Origin: Chloroflexota bacterium
Lineage (GTDB): Bacteria > Chloroflexota > Anaerolineae > B4-G1
Reading direction: 5' to 3'
Assembly: GCA_003648125.1 (NCBI GenBank)
Contig: QMOE01000165.1
Span: 1 to 6,080, forward strand
DNA: 6,080 nucleotides
Shown here: positions 1 to 5,693 of the stretch, piece by piece
Numbering within the stretch: position 1 is the first letter of the stretch
Layout: every line of letters begins with the position of its first letter
Program-made: the position numbers and the translations under genes
The notes under the pieces: model-generated
Database searches by the model: none
Seen by the model: only the letters and a program-made list of their open reading frames with translations
What the model was told of the DNA's origin: nothing

Positions 1-1
1 C

Positions 2-232
2 CCCGACCTGGCGGTCGAGACGGCCAGGCGGGACGCAGAGATTGACCAGTTGTACGACCAGGTCTACCGCGAGTTGCTGACCTATATGATGGAAGACCCC
101 CGGACGATCAAACAAGCCACCTACCTGCTCTGGGTGGCTCACAAACTGGAGCGCATCGCCGACCGGGTGACCAACATCTGCGAGCGAGTCATTTTTATGT
201 CCACCGGTGAGTTCAGGGAGCTTAGCTTTTAA
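2..232 (+). CDS. phoU: PhoU family phosphate signalling protein, C-terminal part
   Basis: The frame is open from base 2 and gives 76 residues ending in TAA; the 5' part lies outside the window. The visible part is helical and carries the typical end of the second PhoU repeat: an acidic/arginine stretch (RRDAEIDQLYDQVYREL), then MMEDPRTIKQATYLLW, then HKLERIADRVTNICERV, which matches the family's metal- and partner-binding helix (E/D-R-x-x-D-x-x-x-N). PhoU proteins sit at the cytoplasmic face with the Pst phosphate transporter and the PhoR kinase, and restrain phosphate uptake and Pho regulon signalling. The stop codon shares its last A with the next start codon, so the downstream glycosidase is probably co-translated. 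The pst genes would be expected upstream, outside the window. Identity is secure; only the C-terminal third or so is seen. Confidence 0.9.
   Translation, partial: PDLAVETARRDAEIDQLYDQVYRELLTYMMEDPRTIKQATYLLWVAHKLERIADRVTNICERVIFMSTGEFRELSF
215..220 (+). promoter_or_regulatory. Ribosome binding site of the GH4 gene
   Basis: AGGGAG lies inside the last codons of phoU, 11 bases before the ATG at 232. The spacing is slightly long but acceptable. With the one-base stop/start overlap it supports translational coupling and the choice of the ATG at 232. Confidence 0.5.
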
Positions 233-1566
233 TGAGCGAAATCAAGATCACCATCGTTGGCGCTGGTAGCGCCGTTTTTACCCGTAACCTGTGCAGCGAC
301 ATTTTGCTGACGCCCGCTTTGCAGGCAAGCGCCATCAGTTTGATGGATGTTGACCCCAAACGCCTGGCCCAGGCCCTCACTCTGGTGCAAGAGATGATTG
401 AGCAGCGCGGACTGGCCGCTCAGGTGGAGGCCGTTACCGACCGGCGAGAGGCTGTGCGGGGCGCGGATTACGTGATCACCACCTTCCAACAGGGCGGACT
501 GGAGGCATACACCCTGGACATCGAGATTCCCCAGCGGTACGGCGTGGAGCAGTGCGTGGGCGATACACTCGGCCCTGGCGGAATTTTCCGGGCCTTGCGC
601 ACCATTCCGGTGCTGCTCGACCTGTGCCACGAGATGGATGACCTGGCGCCGGACGCGCTGCTGCTCAACTATGTCAACCCGATGGCGGCCAACTGTTGGG
701 CCATAGATGCAGCCATCGGTCGCCCTTGCGTGGGACTGTGCCACAGCGTCCAGGATACCAGCGAGATGCTGGCCCGCTGGATGGACGTCCCCTATGAGGA
801 ATTGGTCTACCTGTGTGCCGGCATCAACCACCAGGCCTGGTTCCTCGAACTGCGCCACGGGGACGACGACCTCTACCCGTTGCTCTGGGAGGCCATCGAA
901 CGGCCAGAGAACTATGACCTGGAGCCGGTGCGCATCGAGATGATGAAGCACTTTGGGTATTTCGTCACCGAGTCCAGCGGTCACGCCAGCGAGTACGTGC
1001 CCTACTTTCGCAAGAGCGCCCAGATGATCGAGGATGATCTGGTGCCGCTTTTCAAGGACAACCGGAACTTTTGGTTCGACTATGGCCGCACGGGGGGCAA
1101 CCTGCGCTTTTGCCGCGACGTACGCCCCGAGTCCGAACTGGGGCTGTTCGGCGGGGGCGGGAACATACCCACCAAACGCACCCGCGAATACGGCTCCTAC
1201 ATCATCGAGGCGCTAGAGACTAACCGGCCAATACGCATCAATGGCAACGTGCCCAACCGGGGGTTGATCGAAAACCTGCCCCAGAAATGTTGTGCCGAAG
1301 TGCCTTGCCTGGTAGATGGCAATGGCATCCAACCCACTGCCGTCGGTGCGCTGCCCGCTCAACTGGCCGCCCTCAACCGCACCAACGTCAACGTGCAGGA
1401 ACTGACCGTAGAGGCTGCCTTGACTGGCAGGGTGGAAGCCATTTACCACGCCGTCGCGCTCGACCCGCTGACCGGGGCCGTCTGCACCCTGCCCCAGATT
1501 CGCTCACTGGTGGACGAGATGTTGGCCGCGCAGGCCCAATGGCTGCCTCAATTCCAAAGGAGATAG
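232..1566 (+). CDS. melA: GH4 family NAD-dependent glycosidase, probable alpha-galactosidase
   Basis: The 444-residue protein matches the usual length of family GH4 (MelA/AglA/LplD). GH4 enzymes cleave glycosidic bonds by an oxidation-elimination route using NAD+ and a divalent metal, usually Mn2+, in the cytoplasm. The N-terminus is a Rossmann fold with GAGSAVFT at residues 10-17 and an acidic strand end at D39-D41. GPGGIFRALRTIP (114-126) and NYVNPMA (146-152) are family signatures. C170-H171-S172-V173 carries the metal-binding Cys, and AGINHQAW has H200 as the second metal ligand. In GH4, the residues after this Cys track substrate: CHSV is associated with alpha-galactosidases, CHEV with alpha-glucosidases, and CDMP/CNVP with 6-phospho-glycosidases. 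The enzyme should therefore act on unphosphorylated alpha-galactosides, though alpha-galacturonidase (LplD-like) is possible. It is intact, starts at an ATG overlapping the phoU stop, and is followed closely by a sugar-phosphate isomerase. No signal peptide or transporter gene is visible. Confidence 0.88.
   Translation: MSEIKITIVGAGSAVFTRNLCSDILLTPALQASAISLMDVDPKRLAQALTLVQEMIEQRGLAAQVEAVTDRREAVRGADYVITTFQQGGLEAYTLDIEIPQRYGVEQCVGDTLGPGGIFRALRTIPVLLDLCHEMDDLAPDALLLNYVNPMAANCWAIDAAIGRPCVGLCHSVQDTSEMLARWMDVPYEELVYLCAGINHQAWFLELRHGDDDLYPLLWEAIERPENYDLEPVRIEMMKHFGYFVTESSGHASEYVPYFRKSAQMIEDDLVPLFKDNRNFWFDYGRTGGNLRFCRDVRPESELGLFGGGGNIPTKRTREYGSYIIEALETNRPIRINGNVPNRGLIENLPQKCCAEVPCLVDGNGIQPTAVGALPAQLAALNRTNVNVQELTVEAALTGRVEAIYHAVALDPLTGAVCTLPQIRSLVDEMLAAQAQWLPQFQRR
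1557..1562 (+). promoter_or_regulatory. Strong Shine-Dalgarno of the isomerase gene
   Basis: AAGGAG lies 6 bases before the ATG at 1569, inside the last codons of the GH4 gene. It is the best ribosome binding site in the window. It decides the isomerase start against longer in-frame readings that run back into the GH4 gene. Confidence 0.75.
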
Positions 1567-1568
1567 AC

Positions 1569-2009
1569 ATGCACATCGCCATCGGCGCCGATCAAGGCGG
1601 ATACGAGATGAAACAGCAAATCGTCGCGTACCTGATCACCCGGGGCCATCAAGTGCAGGATTTGGGCGCGCACAGCACCGAATCTGTGGACTATCCCGAC
1701 ATCGCCGCTCCGCTGGCGCGGGCCGTGGCCGCCGGTGAGTTTGAGCGCGGCATCCTCATCTGTGGCACGGGGATCGGCATGAGCCTGGTCGCCAACAAGA
1801 TACGCGGAGTACGCGCCGCCGTATGTGCCAACTGCTACATGGCCCGCATGGCCCGCCAGGATAACGACGCCAACATCCTCTGCCTGGGCGGGCGGGTGAT
1901 CGGCCCCGGCCTGGCGCTGGACATCGTGCAGACTTTTATTGATGGAGAATTTGCTGGAGGACGTCACGCCCGGCGTGTGGACAAGATCAACGCGCTGGAA
2001 GGTGGGTAG
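1569..2009 (+). CDS. rpiB: RpiB/LacA/LacB family sugar-phosphate isomerase, atypical active site
   Basis: The 146-residue protein has the normal RpiB length. Members interconvert aldose and ketose phosphates in the cytoplasm: ribose 5-P/ribulose 5-P for RpiB, galactose 6-P for LacAB, and tetrose phosphates for related enzymes. Visible motifs are IAIGADQGG (3-11), DYPD (41-44), ILICGTGIGMSLVANK (62-77) with catalytic-type C65 and T67 of the anion hole, and GRHARRVDKI (131-140) with the phosphate-binding arginines. Two usual residues are changed. The His after the first Asp (DHAG in RpiB, H10 in E. coli) is Q9. The His of the RQHND segment (H99 in E. coli, used in ring opening) is D98 in RQDND. 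LacB and tetrulose-phosphate isomerases also lack one or both of these. Family membership is sure; the ribose 5-phosphate assignment is not. It lies 2 bases after GH4 and is probably in the same operon. Confidence 0.88.
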   Translation: MHIAIGADQGGYEMKQQIVAYLITRGHQVQDLGAHSTESVDYPDIAAPLARAVAAGEFERGILICGTGIGMSLVANKIRGVRAAVCANCYMARMARQDNDANILCLGGRVIGPGLALDIVQTFIDGEFAGGRHARRVDKINALEGG

Positions 2010-2024
2010 GTGGTTGTGCTGTTT

Positions 2025-2053
2025 TTGACATTTGTGCGCCAGTGACGTATAAT
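2025..2053 (+). promoter_or_regulatory. Consensus sigma-70 type promoter of the toxin-antitoxin module
   Basis: TTGACA at 2025-2030 and TATAAT at 2048-2053 are both perfect consensus hexamers, with an ideal 17-bp spacer. Transcription should start near 2060, giving a leader of about 13 bases before the ATG at 2073. GTGAC occurs twice, at 2042-2046 and 2054-2058, flanking the -10 hexamer. GTGAC/GTTAC at 2054-2058 and 2065-2069 forms an imperfect inverted pair. These could be operator half-sites for the antitoxin, which is an inference. Confidence 0.75.
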
Positions 2054-2072
2054 GTGACTGTAGAGTTACGCT

Positions 2073-2390
2073 ATGCTTTTCATTGAAACTCCTCTTTTCA
2101 CCAAATAAATTCAGGAACTTGTTGACGATGACCGCTATCGGACATTGCAATTGTCGCTCATTTTCCGCCCAGATGCAGGCGACATCATCAGAGATAGCGG
2201 CGGATTACGAAAGATACGTTTGGCTATCCCTGGACGAGGGAAAAGAGGCGGGCTACGTATCATTTACTATTGGGACAAGCCAGCTGACAGGATCTATATG
2301 TTGCTGGCGTATAAAAAGAGCAAACAGGCAGACTTGACTCAGGAGCAAATCAAGTTCCTGCGCAAGTTGGTAAAGGAATGGTTGGAATGA
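2073..2390 (+). pseudogene. RelE/HigB-like toxin gene broken by an in-frame stop at codon 12
   Basis: Reading from the ATG at 2073 gives MLFIETPLFTK, then TAA at 2106-2108, then IQELVDDDRYRTLQLSLIF in the same frame and on to the stop at 2388-2390. Ignoring the stop, the product is 105 residues, a normal length. It closely resembles the RelE/ParE-superfamily toxins that pair with NadS/HigA antitoxins, with SGGLRKIRL, PGRGKRGGLRIIYYW and IYMLLAYKKSKQADLT. Active toxins of this kind cleave translated mRNA on the ribosome. One base change explains the stop; TTA (Leu, common at this position in relatives) to TAA would do it. The next in-frame start is a TTG at 2145, giving 81 residues without the first strand and most of the first helix, and with no clear ribosome site. 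Toxin activity is therefore probably lost, unless the stop is an assembly error or is read through. The stop overlaps the antitoxin ATG (ATGA). Confidence 0.82.
2372..2377 (+). promoter_or_regulatory. Ribosome binding site of the antitoxin gene
   Basis: AAAGGA lies directly against the upstream ATG at 2378, too close to serve it, but 9 bases before the ATG at 2387. This favours 2387, which also gives the usual stop/start overlap with the toxin gene. Confidence 0.55.
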
Positions 2391-2677
2391 ACGATGCAAA
2401 TTTTGCGGATCTAGTACAAAGTATAAAACAGGCGGGACAGATAAAGCGAGGCGATATCTCTCCCGGACGTGTTTTTGAGTTCAGCCCATTAGATATCAAA
2501 GCTATTCGTGAGCGACTGAATAAATCACAGCGGGAATTTGCCTTGATGATCGGGGTCAGTGTCTCAACGCTTCAGAATTGGGAACAGGGGCGCAGGAAAC
2601 CGAAAGGGCCAGCTAGGGCGTTATTGACTGTGGCGGCAAAAAACCCGAGAGCAGTGATGGAGGCATTGGGCGTTTGA
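2387..2677 (+). CDS. XRE-family antitoxin, NadS/HigA-like
   Basis: The 96-residue protein contains a Cro/C1-type helix-turn-helix. The N-terminal part (residues 3-32) is the toxin-contacting type of segment, with FADLVQSIKQAGQIKRGDISPGRVFEF. The HTH follows in IRERLNKSQREFALMIGVSVSTLQNWEQGRRKPKGPARALL (about residues 40-80), with the recognition helix around SVSTLQNWEQGRR (58-70). This order and length match the NadS family, which follows a RelE-like toxin gene in the same operon. Such antitoxins neutralise the toxin by direct binding and repress their own promoter. Here the antitoxin is intact although the toxin frame is broken, so it may persist as a stand-alone repressor. The ATG at 2387 overlaps the toxin stop. 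The cassette is visibly AT-richer than the genes around it, which suggests acquisition. Confidence 0.88.
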   Translation: MNDANFADLVQSIKQAGQIKRGDISPGRVFEFSPLDIKAIRERLNKSQREFALMIGVSVSTLQNWEQGRRKPKGPARALLTVAAKNPRAVMEALGV

Positions 2678-2690
2678 GAGATGGCTTTGT

Positions 2691-2724
2691 AAGCTATGGC
2701 GCTGCTAGCTTGCAGCCTGGTTTT
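2691..2724 (+). terminator. Weak hairpin with T-run after the antitoxin gene
   Basis: AAGCTA (2691-2696) pairs with TAGCTT (2706-2711), and alternatively GCTGC (2701-2705) pairs with GCAGC (2712-2716); the two stems exclude each other. TTTT follows at 2721-2724. The stems are short and the T-run is short and displaced, so this is only a possible terminator for the toxin-antitoxin transcript. Confidence 0.25.
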
Positions 2725-2763
2725 GCCTGCTGGCTGGAGAGAGAAAGACTAAAGACCGATGTG

Positions 2764-2772
2764 TGCTAAAAT
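2764..2772 (+). promoter_or_regulatory. Extended -10 element before the glycosyltransferase
   Basis: TGCTAAAAT has the TGn extension followed by TAAAAT, five of six bases matching the consensus. No good -35 hexamer is seen 16-18 bp upstream. The predicted start is near 2779, giving a leader of about 25 bases. An interrupted inverted repeat (TATC 2772-2775 with GATA 2795-2798, CCC 2778-2780 with GGG 2790-2792) lies around the predicted start site and might be an operator, but it could be chance. Confidence 0.4.
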
Positions 2773-2804
2773 ATCACCCCGATATTATTGGGCAGATACA
2801 CTAG

Positions 2805-3905
2805 ATGCTGATCGGGATTGACGCCAGCCGCGCCGTAGCCGCCCGCCCGACCGGTACGGAGACCTACTCCCGGTGGCTGATCCAGGCGCTGCTGGCGAGC
2901 GATACCCCACATCGCTTCCGCCTCTACTTCCGCAGCCCGCCTCCGTCTGATGTTTTCCCCGGCGCCGACCTGCGCCCCGTTCCCTTCCCCCGCCTGTGGA
3001 CTCACGCCCGCCTCTCCTGGGAGATGGCCCGCCGCCCGCCGGACGTGCTCTTTGTTCCGGCCCACGTCCTGCCGCTCGTTCACCCTCGCGCCAGCCTGGT
3101 CACAATCCACGACCTGGGCTATCTCCACTTTCCAGAAGCCCATCCTTGGCTCCAACGTCTATACCTCGACCTCTCCACTCGCTGGAGCGGACGCGCCGCC
3201 GCGCACCTGCTGGCCGATTCCGAGGCCACCAAAGCCGACCTGGTAGCGCGGTACGGCACCCCGCCGGAAAAGATCACCATCGCCTACCCCGGCTACGACG
3301 AGACACTCGCCCCGCTGCGCGACCCAGCCGCGATTGAAGCGGTCAAAGCGCGCTACACCATCGCCGGTGATTACTTGCTCTACCTGGGCACGCTCCAGCC
3401 GCGCAAAAACTTGCTCCGCCTGGTGCAAGCCTTTGCCCTCGCCGTTCGCCATTTGCCATCCACGATTCAGCTAGTTTTGGCCGGCAAGCGCGGCTGGCTC
3501 TACGATGACCTCTTGGCCCCGGTGCACCGCCTGGGATTGGAGGGACGGGTGCTCTTCCCTGGCTACATCCCCGATGATGACAAAGCCGCCCTGTTGAGCG
3601 GGGCGCTGGCTTTTGTGTTCCCCTCGCTGTACGAGGGGTTCGGCCTGCCGGTGCTAGAGGCTCAAGCCTGCGGCTGCCCCGTCATCGCCAGCGACACCTC
3701 GAGCCTGCCAGAAGCGGCCGGAGACGGGGCGCTCCTGGTATCCCCTGCCGATACCACTGCCATCGCTGCCGCAATGAGCCGCGTCGCCGCTGACCTTGCC
3801 CTGCGTGAGAGCCTGGTCGAGCGCGGCCTGGTCAATGTGCACCGCTTCTCCTGGGCCGCCTGCGCGCGCTCTGTGTTGAGCGTGATTGAGCAGTTTGTGG
3901 TATAA
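2805..3905 (+). CDS. GT4-family glycosyltransferase
   Basis: The 366-residue protein is a complete GT-B fold retaining glycosyltransferase of family GT4. The N-terminal acceptor domain begins IGIDASRAVAARPTGTETY (3-21), the usual glycine-containing loop seen in mannosyl- and rhamnosyltransferase-type members. IHDLGYLHFPE (101-111) and ADSEATKADLV (137-147) are typical of the end of the first domain. The donor domain starts at YLLYLGTLQPRKN (190-202), with R200/K201 in the nucleotide-diphosphate-binding position. SLYEGFGLPVLEAQACGCPVIAS (274-296) holds the E-x7-E signature (E277, E285). There is no signal peptide or membrane segment, so it should work on the cytoplasmic face, transferring a sugar from a nucleotide donor to an envelope polysaccharide or lipid. 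Donor and acceptor cannot be read from the sequence. It starts at ATG 2805 without a clear Shine-Dalgarno, 127 bases after the antitoxin gene. A membrane protein and a methyltransferase follow. Confidence 0.92.
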   Translation: MLIGIDASRAVAARPTGTETYSRWLIQALLASDTPHRFRLYFRSPPPSDVFPGADLRPVPFPRLWTHARLSWEMARRPPDVLFVPAHVLPLVHPRASLVTIHDLGYLHFPEAHPWLQRLYLDLSTRWSGRAAAHLLADSEATKADLVARYGTPPEKITIAYPGYDETLAPLRDPAAIEAVKARYTIAGDYLLYLGTLQPRKNLLRLVQAFALAVRHLPSTIQLVLAGKRGWLYDDLLAPVHRLGLEGRVLFPGYIPDDDKAALLSGALAFVFPSLYEGFGLPVLEAQACGCPVIASDTSSLPEAAGDGALLVSPADTTAIAAAMSRVAADLALRESLVERGLVNVHRFSWAACARSVLSVIEQFVV

Positions 3906-3906
3906 T
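3876..3906 (+). promoter_or_regulatory. Promoter overlapping the end of the glycosyltransferase gene
   Basis: TATAAT at 3901-3906 is a perfect -10 hexamer made from the last codon and stop of the glycosyltransferase gene plus one base. TTGAGC at 3876-3881 is a plausible -35, with a wide 19-bp spacer. Transcription would start near 3912-3913, only about 5-6 bases before the ATG at 3918. The mRNA would be almost leaderless, which fits the absence of a ribosome binding site. Confidence 0.5.
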
Positions 3907-3917
3907 CCATTCGGCTT

Positions 3918-4790
3918 ATGGAAGAGCATCCACATCCTACTGCTTCTCATCCGGCCTCCGGCGGTCTGATTCGCCTGCAGGCCCGCTTGACCAATCCTAT
4001 CGCCTGGCTGGGGCCGGCGTGGGCGGCGCTGTGTGGCGTCGTCGCCTCGGGCGGCTTTGGCTGGCAGGGCCAAGACTTGCTGCGGCTGGCCCTGCTGATC
4101 CTGCTGGTGGACGGCGGATGGGGCACGCTGTGGGCGGCGCTGGGAAGCACCGACTGGGCCACGCCCCTGCGTCGCTGGCGCAACTGGCGCTTTGGCGAGC
4201 CAGTGCCGCCGCCACCCTACACGCTCCCAGATTCGCCCGGCGACCGGGCCTCCCGCTGGTTGGGACAACTGCGCGCCTGGTGGCGGGACGTCCTCTGGCC
4301 CACATGTGGCCCGGCACTCTCGGCCATCGCCGTTGCCCTGCCGGTGACGGCTGTACTGGGGGCTGTGCTGGGACCGGAATTGCTGCTCTTGAGCCTGGCT
4401 GCCCTGGCTGTGATGCAATTGAGCATGGCGTGGGGCTGGAGCGACGCCGTCGTCACCGTGATGTTTCCCTGGCTGGCCGGGCACGTTGTCTTTGGCCCGC
4501 TCACGCCGGGTTCCGCTGGGCTGGCGCTGGCCTTTACTCTGGCCTGGGGAGCCAACCGGCGGGCCGGGTCGGCCTGGGGTCGCTGGTTGGGCGTGATGGC
4601 CCAACTCTTGGCAGCGGCGCTTCTTATCACCCTGCACCACCCCCTGGCGGCGGGAGTGCTGGCGCTGCTGCTGACCCCGCAACTGGCCCTGTTCCCCTGG
4701 CTGCGACGCGGACAGCCCGCTCCCTGGTACGTGCGACACACCCGCCCCTGGTTGATGGCAGCGCTGCTCGTCGCGGCCTGGGCGCTGTGA
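3918..4790 (+). CDS. Multi-spanning membrane protein of unknown function
   Basis: I do not recognise the family. The product is 290 residues, very rich in Leu, Ala, Trp and Gly. A short polar N-terminus (1-25, several His and Pro) has no cleavable signal. Likely membrane segments lie around 29-47, 54-76, 132-152, 154-173, 177-195, 198-211, 222-240, 242-261 and 275-290, roughly seven to nine. Between the second and third is a polar, basic and Pro-rich stretch (79-127) with RRWRNWRFGEPVPPPP and many Trp and Arg, probably a cytoplasmic loop. No catalytic motif is obvious. The start at 3918 lies 12 bases after the glycosyltransferase stop, and the stop lies 3 bases before the methyltransferase ATG, so the latter two are almost certainly co-transcribed. 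A role in handling an envelope lipid or polymer is a guess from context. Reality of the gene is supported by length, hydrophobic pattern and tight packing. Confidence 0.75.
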   Translation: MEEHPHPTASHPASGGLIRLQARLTNPIAWLGPAWAALCGVVASGGFGWQGQDLLRLALLILLVDGGWGTLWAALGSTDWATPLRRWRNWRFGEPVPPPPYTLPDSPGDRASRWLGQLRAWWRDVLWPTCGPALSAIAVALPVTAVLGAVLGPELLLLSLAALAVMQLSMAWGWSDAVVTVMFPWLAGHVVFGPLTPGSAGLALAFTLAWGANRRAGSAWGRWLGVMAQLLAAALLITLHHPLAAGVLALLLTPQLALFPWLRRGQPAPWYVRHTRPWLMAALLVAAWAL

Positions 4791-4793
4791 ACG

Positions 4794-5693
4794 ATGCTCT
4801 GGATCGCGCTGATTCTTCTCCTCGTACTATTGCTGGGTCTGCTGCTCTACTGGCAACTGATCATCGCCGAGGGCGCATACCTGGGGCCGCGCATAGTCGT
4901 GCTGCTCTACGATTGGTCGGCCCACGTCTACGAGCGCATCAAGCAATACGATAGCGGCGACGAACAATGGTTTCTGGGGTTGCCCCTGGCCCGCGCCCTG
5001 GAACTGATTCCCGCCCCCCTGGTGCTCGACGTGGCGACCGGCACCGGTCGCCTGCCCTGTGCGTTGCTGCGCCAACCTCCCTTCGATGGGCGCGTCATTG
5101 GGTTGGATCTCTCCCGCCGCATGCTGCATGAAGCCGTGCGCAGAACCGTGCAGTTCGCGCACAGATTGACATTCATCTGGCAGGATGCCCGCCAACTCCC
5201 TTTCGATGATGATACCTTCGACGCCGTCACCTGCCTGGAGGCGCTCGAGTTCACGCCCGACCCGCGCGCGATATTGGTGGAACTGGTGCGTGTCCTGCGA
5301 CCCGGCGGAGTGTTGCTAGTGACCAATCGCATTGGGCGTGATGCCAGATTCCTGCCCCGGCGGACCTTCCCCCGCGCCGAGTTCGAGCAGGTGTTGGGCG
5401 AGTTCCCCCTCGAAGACGTCAAGGTACGCTCCTGGCAAGTGGATTATGACCTGGCCTGGGCGATCAAAACCGGGAAGCCGCGTGGTGGTGGCATCCGACC
5501 ATTGCCGGAGATCCTGCGTTGCCCGGCCTGCGGTGGCCGCTTGAGCCGGGAGGCGGACGCATTTCGCTGCGCCGGCTGCGGCCGCGTCCACCCGGTCGCC
5601 GAGGACGGCGTGATCGAGATGGCACGATGGGGAAGTGAATCCAAGCGTAACTGCTCAGGTGCCCGGCACTTGCACGACTACCCTCGAAAATAG
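4794..5693 (+). CDS. Membrane-anchored class I SAM methyltransferase with zinc ribbon
   Basis: The 299-residue protein begins with a strongly hydrophobic segment (2-24), probably an uncleaved membrane anchor, and an amphipathic linker. The methyltransferase core follows: motif I VLDVATGTGRL (77-87), the acidic ribose-binding end of strand 2 at GLDLS (D105), DARQLPF (131-137), FDAVTCLEALEF (142-153) and VRVLRPGGVLLVTN (165-178). This is the Methyltransf_11/25 type (UbiE/COQ5-like). The C-terminal part, LRCPACGGRLSREADAFRCAGCGRVHPV (241-268), is a Trm112-like zinc ribbon with C243, C246, C259 and C262. The substrate is unknown; the anchor suggests a lipid or other membrane-bound acceptor. No Shine-Dalgarno is seen, so translation is probably coupled to the preceding membrane protein. 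Residues 287-299 and the TAG are encoded inside a 104-bp inverted-repeat element, so the native C-terminus was probably different; both recognisable domains are upstream and intact. Confidence 0.85.
   Translation: MLWIALILLLVLLLGLLLYWQLIIAEGAYLGPRIVVLLYDWSAHVYERIKQYDSGDEQWFLGLPLARALELIPAPLVLDVATGTGRLPCALLRQPPFDGRVIGLDLSRRMLHEAVRRTVQFAHRLTFIWQDARQLPFDDDTFDAVTCLEALEFTPDPRAILVELVRVLRPGGVLLVTNRIGRDARFLPRRTFPRAEFEQVLGEFPLEDVKVRSWQVDYDLAWAIKTGKPRGGGIRPLPEILRCPACGGRLSREADAFRCAGCGRVHPVAEDGVIEMARWGSESKRNCSGARHLHDYPRK

Noticed and set aside
229..984. Minus-strand frame opposite the GH4 gene
   Set aside because: The plus strand encodes unmistakable GH4 motifs here; the antisense product has none.
1287..2009. 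Longer isomerase start with about 94 extra residues
   Set aside because: The extra part is an out-of-frame reading of the GH4 gene. The ATG at 1569 has a strong Shine-Dalgarno and matches the family's N-terminus.
2083..2337. 84-codon frame over the toxin region
   Set aside because: It lies in another frame and lacks toxin motifs; the family-like sequence is in the frame of 2073-2390.
2378..2386. Antitoxin start three codons earlier at ATG 2378
   Set aside because: The AAAGGA ribosome site touches this ATG, leaving no spacing. The ATG at 2387 has good spacing and overlaps the toxin stop in the usual way.
3654..4739. Long 361-codon open frame on the minus strand
   Set aside because: It is antisense to the glycosyltransferase and membrane protein genes and rich in Gln, Gly, Arg and Pro without family motifs, as expected from GC-rich antisense reading.
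4019..4954. 311-codon plus-strand frame overlapping the membrane protein and methyltransferase genes
   Set aside because: Its Ala/Gly/Arg-rich sequence lacks domains, and it conflicts with the two packed genes whose products show membrane segments and clear methyltransferase motifs.
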